A DNA stretch of 64,000 nt, taken from Actinophytocola sp963826035. GTDB taxonomy: Bacteria; Actinomycetota; Actinomycetes; Mycobacteriales; Pseudonocardiaceae. Location: assembly GCA_963826035.1 (NCBI GenBank), contig CAWGVZ010000015.1, positions 868,001-932,000 of the forward strand, read 5' to 3'. Every line of letters begins with the position of its first letter. Position 1 is the stretch's first letter. Under the pieces are notes generated by a model. That model ran no database searches and was not told the origin of the DNA. It saw only the letters and a list, made by a program, of their open reading frames with translations. Positions 42,260 through 49,967 of the stretch are shown in pieces. Position numbers and translations under genes: made by a program.

Positions 42260-43029
42260 GCCGGGAGCAGCCGCAGCTCCGCCGCCCGCACACCGGCCTG
42301 GAACCGGGACGCCGCACCCATGTCCCGCAGGATCTCCGCCACGTGTCGTCGGTAGGTCCGCACCGACAGACCGAGTTTGCGCGCGGCGGCGTCGTCCTTG
42401 TGGCCCGCGTTGAGGCAGTCCAGGATGGCTCGCGTCAGCGGTCCGCCCGACGGCACCTGGTGGCCGACCGCGGGCCGGTCCAGTGCCGGTAGTGCCGACC
42501 GCCAGGTGCTCGTGAACAACGCACGCAACGTGTGCAGGATCGACGGGGCGTAGGCGACCGTCGCGGGTGCCGGGCCGTCGGGGTCCGGCCGCACCAGCGC
42601 CACCCGGTCGTCGACCATCAGCAGCTCCGGCAGCGGGGACTCGCTCACCCTGGCCTCGATGCCGTTCGCCACGGCGTGTTCGACGAACTCGGCGCCGTCC
42701 TCGGTCAGCATGGTGTCCGGTGCGCAGAGCATCCGGACCGCGATCCCGCGCGGGGGCAGCGTGCCCATCTCGGCCAGCGCCAGCCGGGACCGGTAGCGGA
42801 CCGGCGACGGCACGCAGATCAACTCGGTGCGGGTCAGCGCCACCAGTCGTCGCACGGTCGTCGACACGGTGTCCTCGTCCGCCGGCAGCTCCACGATCGG
42901 CGGCGAGGTGGCCAGCCTGCGGTGGTTGGAGATCGCCGCGTCGACCAGTGCCCTGGCGGAGAGCAACGCCCGCTCGACGTCGTCACCGGTGGTGTCACCC
43001 GGTTCGGTGGACGGGATGGTCAGTGTCAT
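42214..43029 (-). CDS. LuxR-type (HTH) cluster regulator
   Basis: This 271-residue protein has a C-terminal LuxR-like HTH: ILDCLNAGHKDDAAARKLGLSVRTYRRHVAEI. The N-terminal ~190 residues resemble the effector/PLD-like region of stand-alone actinobacterial HTH regulators (RTELICVPSPVRYRS, VRMLCAPD). It lacks a phosphoryl-receiver Asp motif. GGGAGGG precedes the ATG, 9 bases after the C45 gene, so it is the last gene of the long (-) operon and thus likely feeds back on the cluster. Its 3' end overlaps the FabG gene tail-to-tail. Confidence 0.8.
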   Translation of the reverse strand: MTLTIPSTEPGDTTGDDVERALLSARALVDAAISNHRRLATSPPIVELPADEDTVSTTVRRLVALTRTELICVPSPVRYRSRLALAEMGTLPPRGIAVRMLCAPDTMLTEDGAEFVEHAVANGIEARVSESPLPELLMVDDRVALVRPDPDGPAPATVAYAPSILHTLRALFTSTWRSALPALDRPAVGHQVPSGGPLTRAILDCLNAGHKDDAAARKLGLSVRTYRRHVAEILRDMGAASRFQAGVRAAELRLLPAQPNAPSTCNTAPLM

Positions 43030-43038
43030 ACGCCCTCC

Positions 43039-44103
43039 CTAACCCGGTACGCCCGCGCGCAGCGAGAAGCGCTCGACCGGTGAGCCGGCGGCGCCGTCCC
43101 CTGGCCGTACGTACAGCTCGCCGCGGGCCGGCAGCAGCACCACGGTCGCCACGGTGCGCTCCACCGTGACGTCCCCTGTGGACGGAACCCGGATCGGCGG
43201 TTCGGCCAGCAGTGCGAGGTGCTCACCGGCCCCGGCGCCGGCCGGCAGCGCGGCCAGCCGCTCCCGGCACGCGTCCAGCCTGCGGGTCGAGGAGTTCCGC
43301 GCGAACACGTTCAGCTCGTCGTGCGGTACGAGGTCCGCGTGCAGGTAGTGGTTGGTGTGCGCCAACCACGGGGTCGAAGCGGTACCGCGCACGACCCGGT
43401 GCTCACCTTCCAGCACCTCCACGTACGCCGCCCGTTCCGGGTCGCACAGCATGACCGAGCGGGAGCTGGCCAGTGGCAGGCCGCGCAGCACCGCTATCGC
43501 CTCGTCCACGTCGTGCGCGGTGTCCAGCAGGTGCCGGATCGCCAGGTACGGTGGCACACCCGCCCGCCACCCGCCGCCCAGCACCAGGTTCAGCCCGACC
43601 GCCAGACCGTCGGAGTTCACCCCGAGGTAGCCGAGCAGCCCGGCGAAGCTGAGCACGAGTGACCGCCGCGACGACCCGAGGTCCAGCACGGCGATCTGGT
43701 CGTCGAGGCCGCCGTTGAGGTCGACGGTCTGCGCCAGCGCCGGGTCGTCGCCGAGCCACGCGTAGGTGGTGCAGTCGCCGGCCGGCCGGATCCGCCGGTA
43801 CCCGAGGACCTCGCGGCGCAGCTGCAGCAGCAACGCCTCCTCGTCGGTGAGCCCGGCCCCGGCCGCCAGCCCCCGGACCTCCTCGGCGAGGTCCGGGGTG
43901 GCCGAGGAGATCACCTCGCCGTGCGCCCGGATCACCGGTCGCAGCGCCGCCAGCGGGACCGCCGGCTGCCGGAGCCGGTCGAGCCGGCACAACCCGTCGC
44001 CGACGAACGCCCGCAGTGCGTCCGCCCGAGCCGCGCCGTGCGCACGGCCGAGCTCGAACGGCTCGCCCTCGGCCCGCACGAACGCGGTCGCACGGGTGCT
44101 CAT
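43039..44103 (-). CDS. C45-type N-terminal-nucleophile acyltransferase/peptidase (isopenicillin N acyltransferase-like)
   Basis: This 354-residue protein has the self-cleavage site GDCTTYAWLGD with predicted nucleophile Cys111, then FAGLLGYLGVNSDGLAVGLN, a hallmark of the AAT family. In this family the precursor cuts before Cys and the new N-terminal Cys transfers or hydrolyses acyl groups on amines. In the cluster it could attach the polyene acyl group to an amine or hydrazine, or remove a protecting acyl group (inference). The ATG at 44103 overlaps the TGA of the second 27-residue frame. Confidence 0.8.
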   Translation of the reverse strand: MSTRATAFVRAEGEPFELGRAHGAARADALRAFVGDGLCRLDRLRQPAVPLAALRPVIRAHGEVISSATPDLAEEVRGLAAGAGLTDEEALLLQLRREVLGYRRIRPAGDCTTYAWLGDDPALAQTVDLNGGLDDQIAVLDLGSSRRSLVLSFAGLLGYLGVNSDGLAVGLNLVLGGGWRAGVPPYLAIRHLLDTAHDVDEAIAVLRGLPLASSRSVMLCDPERAAYVEVLEGEHRVVRGTASTPWLAHTNHYLHADLVPHDELNVFARNSSTRRLDACRERLAALPAGAGAGEHLALLAEPPIRVPSTGDVTVERTVATVVLLPARGELYVRPGDGAAGSPVERFSLRAGVPG

Positions 44104-44183
44104 GCTGTGACACCTGCCTCGCTCCGCTCGGCGTGCCAGGCATTCGCACGAAGCAAAGTGGTTGCGTTGACCTGTCGGCTCAT
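44100..44183 (-). CDS. 27-residue reading frame, copy 2 of an identical tandem pair
   Basis: The frame begins MSRQVNATTLLRANAWHAER and encodes 27 residues. It is identical in sequence to the frame at 44180-44263. Its ATG overlaps the TGA of copy 1 and its TGA overlaps the ATG of the C45 gene, both as ATGA, so it fits a translationally coupled chain. A GA-rich stretch (GGAGCGAGGCAGG) near its 3' end may act as ribosome site for the next start. No family is recognised; it may be a peptide, a translational relay or a by-product of the 80-base duplication. Confidence 0.45.
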   Translation of the reverse strand: MSRQVNATTLLRANAWHAERSEAGVTA

Positions 44184-44260
44184 GCTGTGACACCTGCCTC
44201 GCTCCGCTCGGCGTGCCAGGCATTCGCACGAAGCAAAGTGGTTGCGTTGACCTGTCGGCT
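44101..44260. repeat. Perfect 80-bp tandem duplication
   Basis: Bases 44101-44180 and 44181-44260 are identical over all 80 positions, starting CATGCTGTGACACC and ending CCTGTCGGCT. The unit exactly covers one 27-residue frame plus its coupling junction. The lack of any difference implies a recent duplication or active homogenisation. Confidence 0.95.
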
Positions 44261-44263
44261 CAT
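44180..44263 (-). CDS. 27-residue reading frame, copy 1 of an identical tandem pair
   Basis: This is the first of two identical 27-residue frames. Its ATG overlaps the TGA of the GNAT gene (ATGA) and its TGA overlaps the ATG of copy 2. It is basic and Ala-rich without a signal peptide or membrane helix. Because the 80-base repeat period is not a multiple of 3, each copy restarts in a new frame, and three successive ATGA junctions are preserved. Confidence 0.45.
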   Translation of the reverse strand: MSRQVNATTLLRANAWHAERSEAGVTA

Positions 44264-44877
44264 GCCGGCGCTCGTACCCCGGCCCGCACTTTCGGCCCGG
44301 CCTCGAGCTGCCGCTTCACCTCCGGCCACTCGGCGCTCAGCACGCTGTAGAAGACCGCGTCCCGGCGCCGGCCGCCCGGCATGTAGTTGAAGCTGCGCAG
44401 GGTGCCCTCCTCGGTCGCGCCGATGTTGCGCAGCGCGTGGCGGGCCTGCTCGTTGAGCTGGTCGGTCTTGAACTCGACCCGTTCCGCGCCGAGTCGCTCG
44501 AACGCGTGCTCCATCAGCAGGTACTTCGCCCAGCGGTTCAGGCCCCGGCCGCGGAAGTCCGCACCCAGCCAGGACCAGCCGATCTCGATCCGGGCGTCGG
44601 CCTCGGCGAGGTTGCCGTAGCTCATGCTGCCGGCGACCCGGCCCGACTCCCTGTCGGTGATCACGAACACCACGCGACGACCGGCCTCGTAGTCGGCGAG
44701 AGAGGCCTCGAACCACGCGTGGTAGTCCTCGTCGGTCTCCACCAACGACACGAAGTAGCGCCAGATCCCCGGGTCCATGGCGACCGCGTGCAGCCCGTCC
44801 CGGTCCGCCGACGAGATCGGCCGCAGCAGCAGCACCTCGTTCTCCAAAGTGGACGGTGCGTTCTCGGCCCAGCTCAT
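44260..44877 (-). CDS. GNAT-family N-acyltransferase (RimJ/RimL-like)
   Basis: This 205-residue protein has the GNAT core: LLLRPISSADRDGL, GSMSYGN, IEIGWSWLGADFRGRGLNRWAKY with the acyl-CoA-binding loop, and VEFKTDQLNEQARHAL. It transfers an acyl group from acyl-CoA (or ACP) to an amine. In triacsin biosynthesis a GNAT acylates the distal nitrogen of hydrazinoacetyl-ACP, and the ACP/ligase/GNAT trio here matches that arrangement. It overlaps the ACP gene and the first 27-residue frame by ATGA. Confidence 0.85.
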   Translation of the reverse strand: MSWAENAPSTLENEVLLLRPISSADRDGLHAVAMDPGIWRYFVSLVETDEDYHAWFEASLADYEAGRRVVFVITDRESGRVAGSMSYGNLAEADARIEIGWSWLGADFRGRGLNRWAKYLLMEHAFERLGAERVEFKTDQLNEQARHALRNIGATEEGTLRSFNYMPGGRRRDAVFYSVLSAEWPEVKRQLEAGPKVRAGVRAPA

Positions 44878-45167
44878 CGTGGTGACCCCTCTCCGATCGG
44901 TTGCGCGTGTCGCGCCAGCGCCGCGACCACGTCGTCGAGCGTGCGCATGGCGGCGAGGTCCTGCTCGGTGAAGTGCGATACCGACACCCCGGTCCGCTCA
45001 CAGACATCGGTCATGAACAGCACCTTGTTCAGCGAGGTCAACCCGTACTCCCGGACCATGTCCCGGTCGGGGGCGAGGTCATCGGGCGCGACGTCGTCGA
45101 GGACCAGCGCCAGGCTCTCCCGCGCCGCCCGATCGAGGTCCGCCCGCACCGTCGTCTCACCCGGCAT
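44874..45167 (-). CDS. Free carrier protein (probably for the hydrazine or amino-acid unit)
   Basis: This 97-residue carrier protein has the phosphopantetheine Ser45 in EYGLTSLNKVLF, preceded by a helix-rich N-terminus. It overlaps the AMP-ligase gene by 11 bases and the GNAT gene by 4, so the three likely work together: ligase loads, carrier holds, GNAT acylates. The sequence differs clearly from the PKS ACP at 38253. Confidence 0.85.
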   Translation of the reverse strand: MPGETTVRADLDRAARESLALVLDDVAPDDLAPDRDMVREYGLTSLNKVLFMTDVCERTGVSVSHFTEQDLAAMRTLDDVVAALARHAQPIGEGSPR

Positions 45168-46668
45168 GAATTCCTCCCGTGCTGTCGGCGATCTCCGCCC
45201 GGTAACGCGCCATTATCCGGTTGCGGCGCGGTTTGAACTGCGAGGTGAGCGTGTCGTCGTCCACACTGAACCGCGGGCTGGCCACAACCACCTTGCGGAG
45301 CTGCTCGTCCCGGCCGAACGCGGCGTTGGTACGCGCCAACTGCTCGGCGATGGCCGGCTCGTCGGCCGGCTCGGCCGCGGGCGACACCACCGCCACCAGG
45401 TGCGCCCGGTCGGCGCTGAGCACCACGCACTCCTCGATCGCCGGGCTGGTCTTCAGGTGCTCCTCGATCGGCCGGACCACGACCTTCTTCGCGTTGTCCA
45501 GAACGATCACGTCGTCGGCCCGGCCGCGGACGTAGAGGAACCCGTCCTCGTCGAAGTGGCCGAGGTCGCCGGTGCGGACCACCCCACCGGGACCGAACAC
45601 CCGCTCCGAGTCGCCGGGCGCGGCGTAGGCGTAGCGGGTGTTCACCGGGTGCTCGCCGCGCACGCTGATCACGCCGTCCGCGTCGATGAGCACCTCCTTG
45701 CCCGGCAACACCTTCCCCACGCTGCCCACGCGGTGCGCACCGGGGTGGTTCTTGGTCACGATGCACGTCTCGTTGAGCCCGTAACCCTCGTAGATCGGCA
45801 GGCCGGCCTCGGTGAAGAACTGCAGCACGGCGGCGCTGGCCGGCGCGGAGCCGGTCCACAGGTACCGGATACGGTCGCCGAACACCACCCGGGCGGCCTC
45901 GGTCAGCGGAGCATCGCGTGCCTTGGCCCGGACCTGCTTCATGGCGGTCTCGAAGAACGCGGGCACACCCATCACCACGGTCGGCCGCGTCCGTCCCAAC
46001 GCGACGAATGCCGCCTCGTAGGTGCTGACCGTGACGTCGTGTCCGAACACCAGCGCCGAGTACACCCAGTATCGTTGCTGCAGCAGCGACAGCGGCAGGA
46101 ACACGAACAGGTCGTCGTCCGCGCCGTGGTGGAACATCTCCTGTACCGCCCGCAGGGACGAGTCGATGCTGCCGACGGTCGCGGCGAGGCCCTTGGGGCG
46201 CCCGGTGCTGCCGGAGGTGAACTTCAGCGTGGTCACCTCGTCCGGGGCATAGGTCACCGGCTCTATGTCCGGTGTGGACGGTGTGGCCTGTGTGGCCGCC
46301 ATCGCGCGCACCGCGGCCATCGGCAGCACACCGGGCTCGCCCGCGGGCTCGTCGGTGAACACCAGCCGCAGCTCGTAGTCGGCCGCCAGCGCACTGCCGG
46401 GCTTCACACTGCCGGGCTCGAACCCGGCGCTGACCGCCTTGAGCCGCAACGCGGCCAGGTCCAGCAGCACCCATTCCAGGCAGTTCCGCGCGACCACGCC
46501 GATCCGGTCGCCCGGCCCGATCCCGCGCTCCCGCAGGCCTGCCGCCACGCGGCCGGCCATCGCCCACAGCTCGGGCAGCGCCACGGTCTCGGTGCCGTCC
46601 AGCCGCACCACCGAGATCCGGTGCCCGGCCTCGGGCGGCCCGGTTACCAACCTGTTGAGCACACTCAC
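45157..46668 (-). CDS. AMP-forming acyl-ACP/CoA ligase
   Basis: This 503-residue adenylate-forming enzyme has LKFTSGSTGRPKG (P-loop), YEGYGLNET, VRTGDLGHFDEDGFLYVRGR and a C-terminal Lys in QFKPRRN. It resembles long-chain acyl-CoA ligases. As the neighbour of a free ACP it probably adenylates a carboxylate and loads it on that ACP; in the triacsin pathway such a ligase loads hydrazinoacetate. GTG at 46668 has GGAGG upstream and overlaps the NRPS stop (GTGA). Confidence 0.87.
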   Translation of the reverse strand: MSVLNRLVTGPPEAGHRISVVRLDGTETVALPELWAMAGRVAAGLRERGIGPGDRIGVVARNCLEWVLLDLAALRLKAVSAGFEPGSVKPGSALAADYELRLVFTDEPAGEPGVLPMAAVRAMAATQATPSTPDIEPVTYAPDEVTTLKFTSGSTGRPKGLAATVGSIDSSLRAVQEMFHHGADDDLFVFLPLSLLQQRYWVYSALVFGHDVTVSTYEAAFVALGRTRPTVVMGVPAFFETAMKQVRAKARDAPLTEAARVVFGDRIRYLWTGSAPASAAVLQFFTEAGLPIYEGYGLNETCIVTKNHPGAHRVGSVGKVLPGKEVLIDADGVISVRGEHPVNTRYAYAAPGDSERVFGPGGVVRTGDLGHFDEDGFLYVRGRADDVIVLDNAKKVVVRPIEEHLKTSPAIEECVVLSADRAHLVAVVSPAAEPADEPAIAEQLARTNAAFGRDEQLRKVVVASPRFSVDDDTLTSQFKPRRNRIMARYRAEIADSTGGIHAG

Positions 46669-49600
46669 GAGCTGGCCTCCACGAACTCCGCCATCGCCCG
46701 CGGGGTGACCACCTCGGGCAGCCGTTGCAGGGGCACGCTCGCGCCGAACTCCTTGCGCACGGCCGTGATGATCCGTGCCGCGGCGACCGAGTGCCCACCG
46801 AGCTCGAAGAAGTTGTCGTCCACACCGACCTCGTCCAGCCGCAGTACCGACGCCCACAGCCGGGCCATCGCGTGCGCGGATTCGGGTGCCGGTCCGTCGC
46901 TGCGCGGCGCGGTCCGGGTGGACGCGGTCCGGTCGGCCAGCGCCGCGCGGTCGACCTTGTTGTTGCGGGTCAACGGTAGCCGCGGGTGCCACACGAACTC
47001 CGAGGGAACCATGTACGCCGGCAGCCGCGCGCCAAGGTGCGCGCGCAGGTCGCCGTCGTCGGGACGATCCGCACCGGTGAGGTGCGCGACCAGCCGGTCG
47101 CCGCCCGGCGACTCCTGCCGCAGCACCACCGCCTGGGTCACCGCGTCGAGCGCAGCCAGGTGGGTCTCGATCTCACCCGCCTCGATCCGGTAGCCGTTGA
47201 CCTTGAGCTGGTGGTCGGCCCGGCCGACGATGTCGATCGTGCCGTCCGGCAGATAGCGGCCGAGGTCCCCGGTCCGGTACAGGCGCCCGCGCACCGGGTC
47301 GTCGGTGAACTTCGCCGCCGTGCGGGCGGCGTCACCCCAGTACCCGCGGGCCAGGCCGACCCCGGCCGCGCAGATCTCGCCGACCACCCGGTCCGGTGCG
47401 TCCCGGCCGTCCGCATCGAGCACGTAGGCCCGGTTGTTCGCGTTCGGACGTCCATAGGGGACGGTGCGGCCGTCCGGGTCCTCGATCGGATGCACGATGT
47501 TCCACACGGTGGTCTCGGTCGGCCCGCCCAGTGACACCATGCGTAGCTCCGGCGCCAGCGCGCGCAACGCGGGCGGCAGCGCCGCCGGGATCCGGTCCCC
47601 GCTCATCATCACCAGCCGCAACGTCGCCGGCAGCGCGCCGTCCGCTGCGGCCTGGTCGTGCAGCAGCGACACGATCGCGGGCACCGAGTTCCATACGGTC
47701 ACCCCGGCCGAGGAGCACAGCGCGAGCCAGTGCGCGGCGTCCGCCGCCTGCTCCGCGTCCGGCAGCACGAGCGCCGCACCCGCCGACAGCGCCCCGAGCA
47801 CGTCGTAGACCGACAGGTCGAAGGTGAAGGCACTGACGCCGAAGAATCGGTCCGCCGCGGTGATCCCGAACCGCGCGTTGCAGTCGGCCACCACGTTGAC
47901 CATCGCGCGGTGGGTGATCATCACGCCCTTGGGCTCCCCGGTGGTGCCCGAGGTGTAGAGCACGTAGGCGAGGTCGTCGGGTTTCGTGCCGGCGGGGGAG
48001 AGGGGCACGTCCGCCGGGACGGGCGCGGCGGTGTCCAGCCGCAGCACGGCGTGCGTGCCGGAGGTCTGGTCGGTGTTGGTGAGCACGCACCGCACGCCGC
48101 CGTCGCGGAGCAGGAACTCCTGCCGCGCCGCTGGCAGGTCGGCGTCCACGGGCAGGTAGGCGGCGCCGGCGAGCAGGGTCGCGAGGATGCCGACCACCTG
48201 CTCCGGACCGCGGGTCATGACCAGCCCGACCAGGTCGTCCGGCCGAACACCGTTGTCCCGTAACCACACCGCGGCGGCCCTGGCCCGCCGGTACAGCTCG
48301 CCGTAGTCCATCGTGCCGCGCGAGGTCACCACCGCCGGCGCGGCCGGGGCCCGCTCGGCGTTCGCCACGAAGGCGTCGGTCGCCGACACCTCCGGCACCG
48401 GGGTGCTCGTGTCGTTGGCGGCCACCCGGCGCGCCCGCTGGGCCGGCGGGAGCAGGTCGAACACGGTCGCCGACCACGCATCGTCGCTGTTGTCGCCGCC
48501 GAGCCGCTCCAGCATGGCCAGGTAGCCGGCGGACAGGTCGTCGAGCACGTCCTCGCCGAACAGCTCCTCGACGCCGTCGATGGTCACCACCAGTCCGTCG
48601 TGCAGTTCGGCCACGAAGGCGTTGATCCACACCTGCGGGGTCTCGGTGACCGCGAAGACCCTGGGCCCGAACAGCTCGCGGGCCGTGTAGTCCAGGTCCT
48701 GCTGGAGGTAGCCGACCGTGCTGGTGAACGTGTACGGCATTCGCGCGGCCGACGGGTCGCCACGGTGGCGGCCCAGCTCCCGCAGCACCTCGATCCCGGA
48801 GAAGTGCCGGTTGTCCAGGTCGCGGTGCAGGCGTGCCTGCAGCGCGCGGGCGCGGTCGGCGAACCCGAGCGTGCGGTCGAGGTCGATCTCGACCAGCACG
48901 ATGTCGGTGAAGTTGCCGACCGTGTCGGCGATGCGGGGGTGGATGGGCGGGCGGTTGGCGATGGTGCTGTTGAGCGTGAACCGGTTCCCGCCGCCCCACG
49001 CCGACAGCGTCTCCGCGTAGGCGGCGAGCAGCACGGTCGACGGGGTCAGGCCCAGTTCCGTGCAGCGCGCCCGCAGCCGCGCCCACGGCTCGGGCTCCAG
49101 CCGCAGTACCCGCGGGGTGAACCGGGGGTGTTCGACGGCCGAGGGGGCGACGCGCAGCGGCAGCGCGGGCGCGGGCGGCAGGTCGTCGAGGCGGTCCAGC
49201 CAGTAGGCGCGGGACCGCCGGGCGGGTGCCTTCGTCCTGGCCGACTCCATGGCGGCCACGAACGCCTGGAACGACGCGCCCTCCTCGGGTTCGGGGAGCG
49301 TCTCCCCGTTATAGGCGCGCCACCAGTCGCGGAAGATCAGGAACCCGCTGACCGCGTCGGCGGCCAGCCCGTCGAAGCCGGTGTGCAGGATCATTCGGTC
49401 GTCGGCGAGGACCGTGACCCCGGCATCCATCAGCGGCGCCCGGTCGGCCGGCAGCATCAGGTGCGACCGCTCGGCGCGCAGCCGATGCCACTCCGGTTCG
49501 CGGTCGGCCACCGGGAGATGACGCAGGTCCGTCCGTCCCAGTTGGACGTCCACAGTGGCCCGTTCGACCTGTCGGTCGCCGGCGATCCGGGTGCGCAGCA

Positions 49601-49967
49601 TGCCGTGCCTGGCCACGACCGCGCGCAGCGCCGTCTCCAGCCGGTCGAGGTCCCAGACGCCCTCGACCTCCTGGTACACGTACGCGGCGACGTTACCGAT
49701 CTCGAAGTCGTCGCCCCGACCGAGCAGGTAGCTGCGCTGCAGCGGGGTCAGCGGGAAGCCGGCACCGAGCCGGTCCTCGGGCAGCGCGGCCAGGTGCGCG
49801 AGCAGGTCGGCCTTGTGCGTGCGGATCTTCGCGATCAGCTCGGCGTCCATCCTCTCTTTCGGACCCCGCAACCGCAGCTCGCTGCCGGCCGCGCTGATCC
49901 GCAGTCCCCGTGCCTCGATCTCACGGATGACCTCCAGTGCACCGTCAAGGGAGGTTGGTGCTAACAC
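46665..49967 (-). CDS. NRPS module: TubC docking - heterocyclization (Cy) - adenylation (Cys-like) - PCP
   Basis: This 1100-residue protein has an N-terminal TubC docking domain (1-55) and a Cy domain (about 65-490) with FPLTPLQRSYLLGR and the cyclization motif D199-x4-D204-x2-S207. The A domain (about 530-1010) has YTSGTTGEPKG and FDLSVYD. The PCP has Ser1060 (ELGGHSVAA). My reading of the specificity code is D-L-Y-N-M-S-L-V-W-K, close to the known Cys code DLYNLSLIWK. Predicted product: a thiazoline from Cys. There is no thioesterase domain. The GTG start (49967) follows AGGAGG by 7 bases, overlaps the MetRS-like stop, and the second codon is TTA. Confidence 0.9.
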   Translation of the reverse strand: MLAPTSLDGALEVIREIEARGLRISAAGSELRLRGPKERMDAELIAKIRTHKADLLAHLAALPEDRLGAGFPLTPLQRSYLLGRGDDFEIGNVAAYVYQEVEGVWDLDRLETALRAVVARHGMLRTRIAGDRQVERATVDVQLGRTDLRHLPVADREPEWHRLRAERSHLMLPADRAPLMDAGVTVLADDRMILHTGFDGLAADAVSGFLIFRDWWRAYNGETLPEPEEGASFQAFVAAMESARTKAPARRSRAYWLDRLDDLPPAPALPLRVAPSAVEHPRFTPRVLRLEPEPWARLRARCTELGLTPSTVLLAAYAETLSAWGGGNRFTLNSTIANRPPIHPRIADTVGNFTDIVLVEIDLDRTLGFADRARALQARLHRDLDNRHFSGIEVLRELGRHRGDPSAARMPYTFTSTVGYLQQDLDYTARELFGPRVFAVTETPQVWINAFVAELHDGLVVTIDGVEELFGEDVLDDLSAGYLAMLERLGGDNSDDAWSATVFDLLPPAQRARRVAANDTSTPVPEVSATDAFVANAERAPAAPAVVTSRGTMDYGELYRRARAAAVWLRDNGVRPDDLVGLVMTRGPEQVVGILATLLAGAAYLPVDADLPAARQEFLLRDGGVRCVLTNTDQTSGTHAVLRLDTAAPVPADVPLSPAGTKPDDLAYVLYTSGTTGEPKGVMITHRAMVNVVADCNARFGITAADRFFGVSAFTFDLSVYDVLGALSAGAALVLPDAEQAADAAHWLALCSSAGVTVWNSVPAIVSLLHDQAAADGALPATLRLVMMSGDRIPAALPPALRALAPELRMVSLGGPTETTVWNIVHPIEDPDGRTVPYGRPNANNRAYVLDADGRDAPDRVVGEICAAGVGLARGYWGDAARTAAKFTDDPVRGRLYRTGDLGRYLPDGTIDIVGRADHQLKVNGYRIEAGEIETHLAALDAVTQAVVLRQESPGGDRLVAHLTGADRPDDGDLRAHLGARLPAYMVPSEFVWHPRLPLTRNNKVDRAALADRTASTRTAPRSDGPAPESAHAMARLWASVLRLDEVGVDDNFFELGGHSVAAARIITAVRKEFGASVPLQRLPEVVTPRAMAEFVEASS

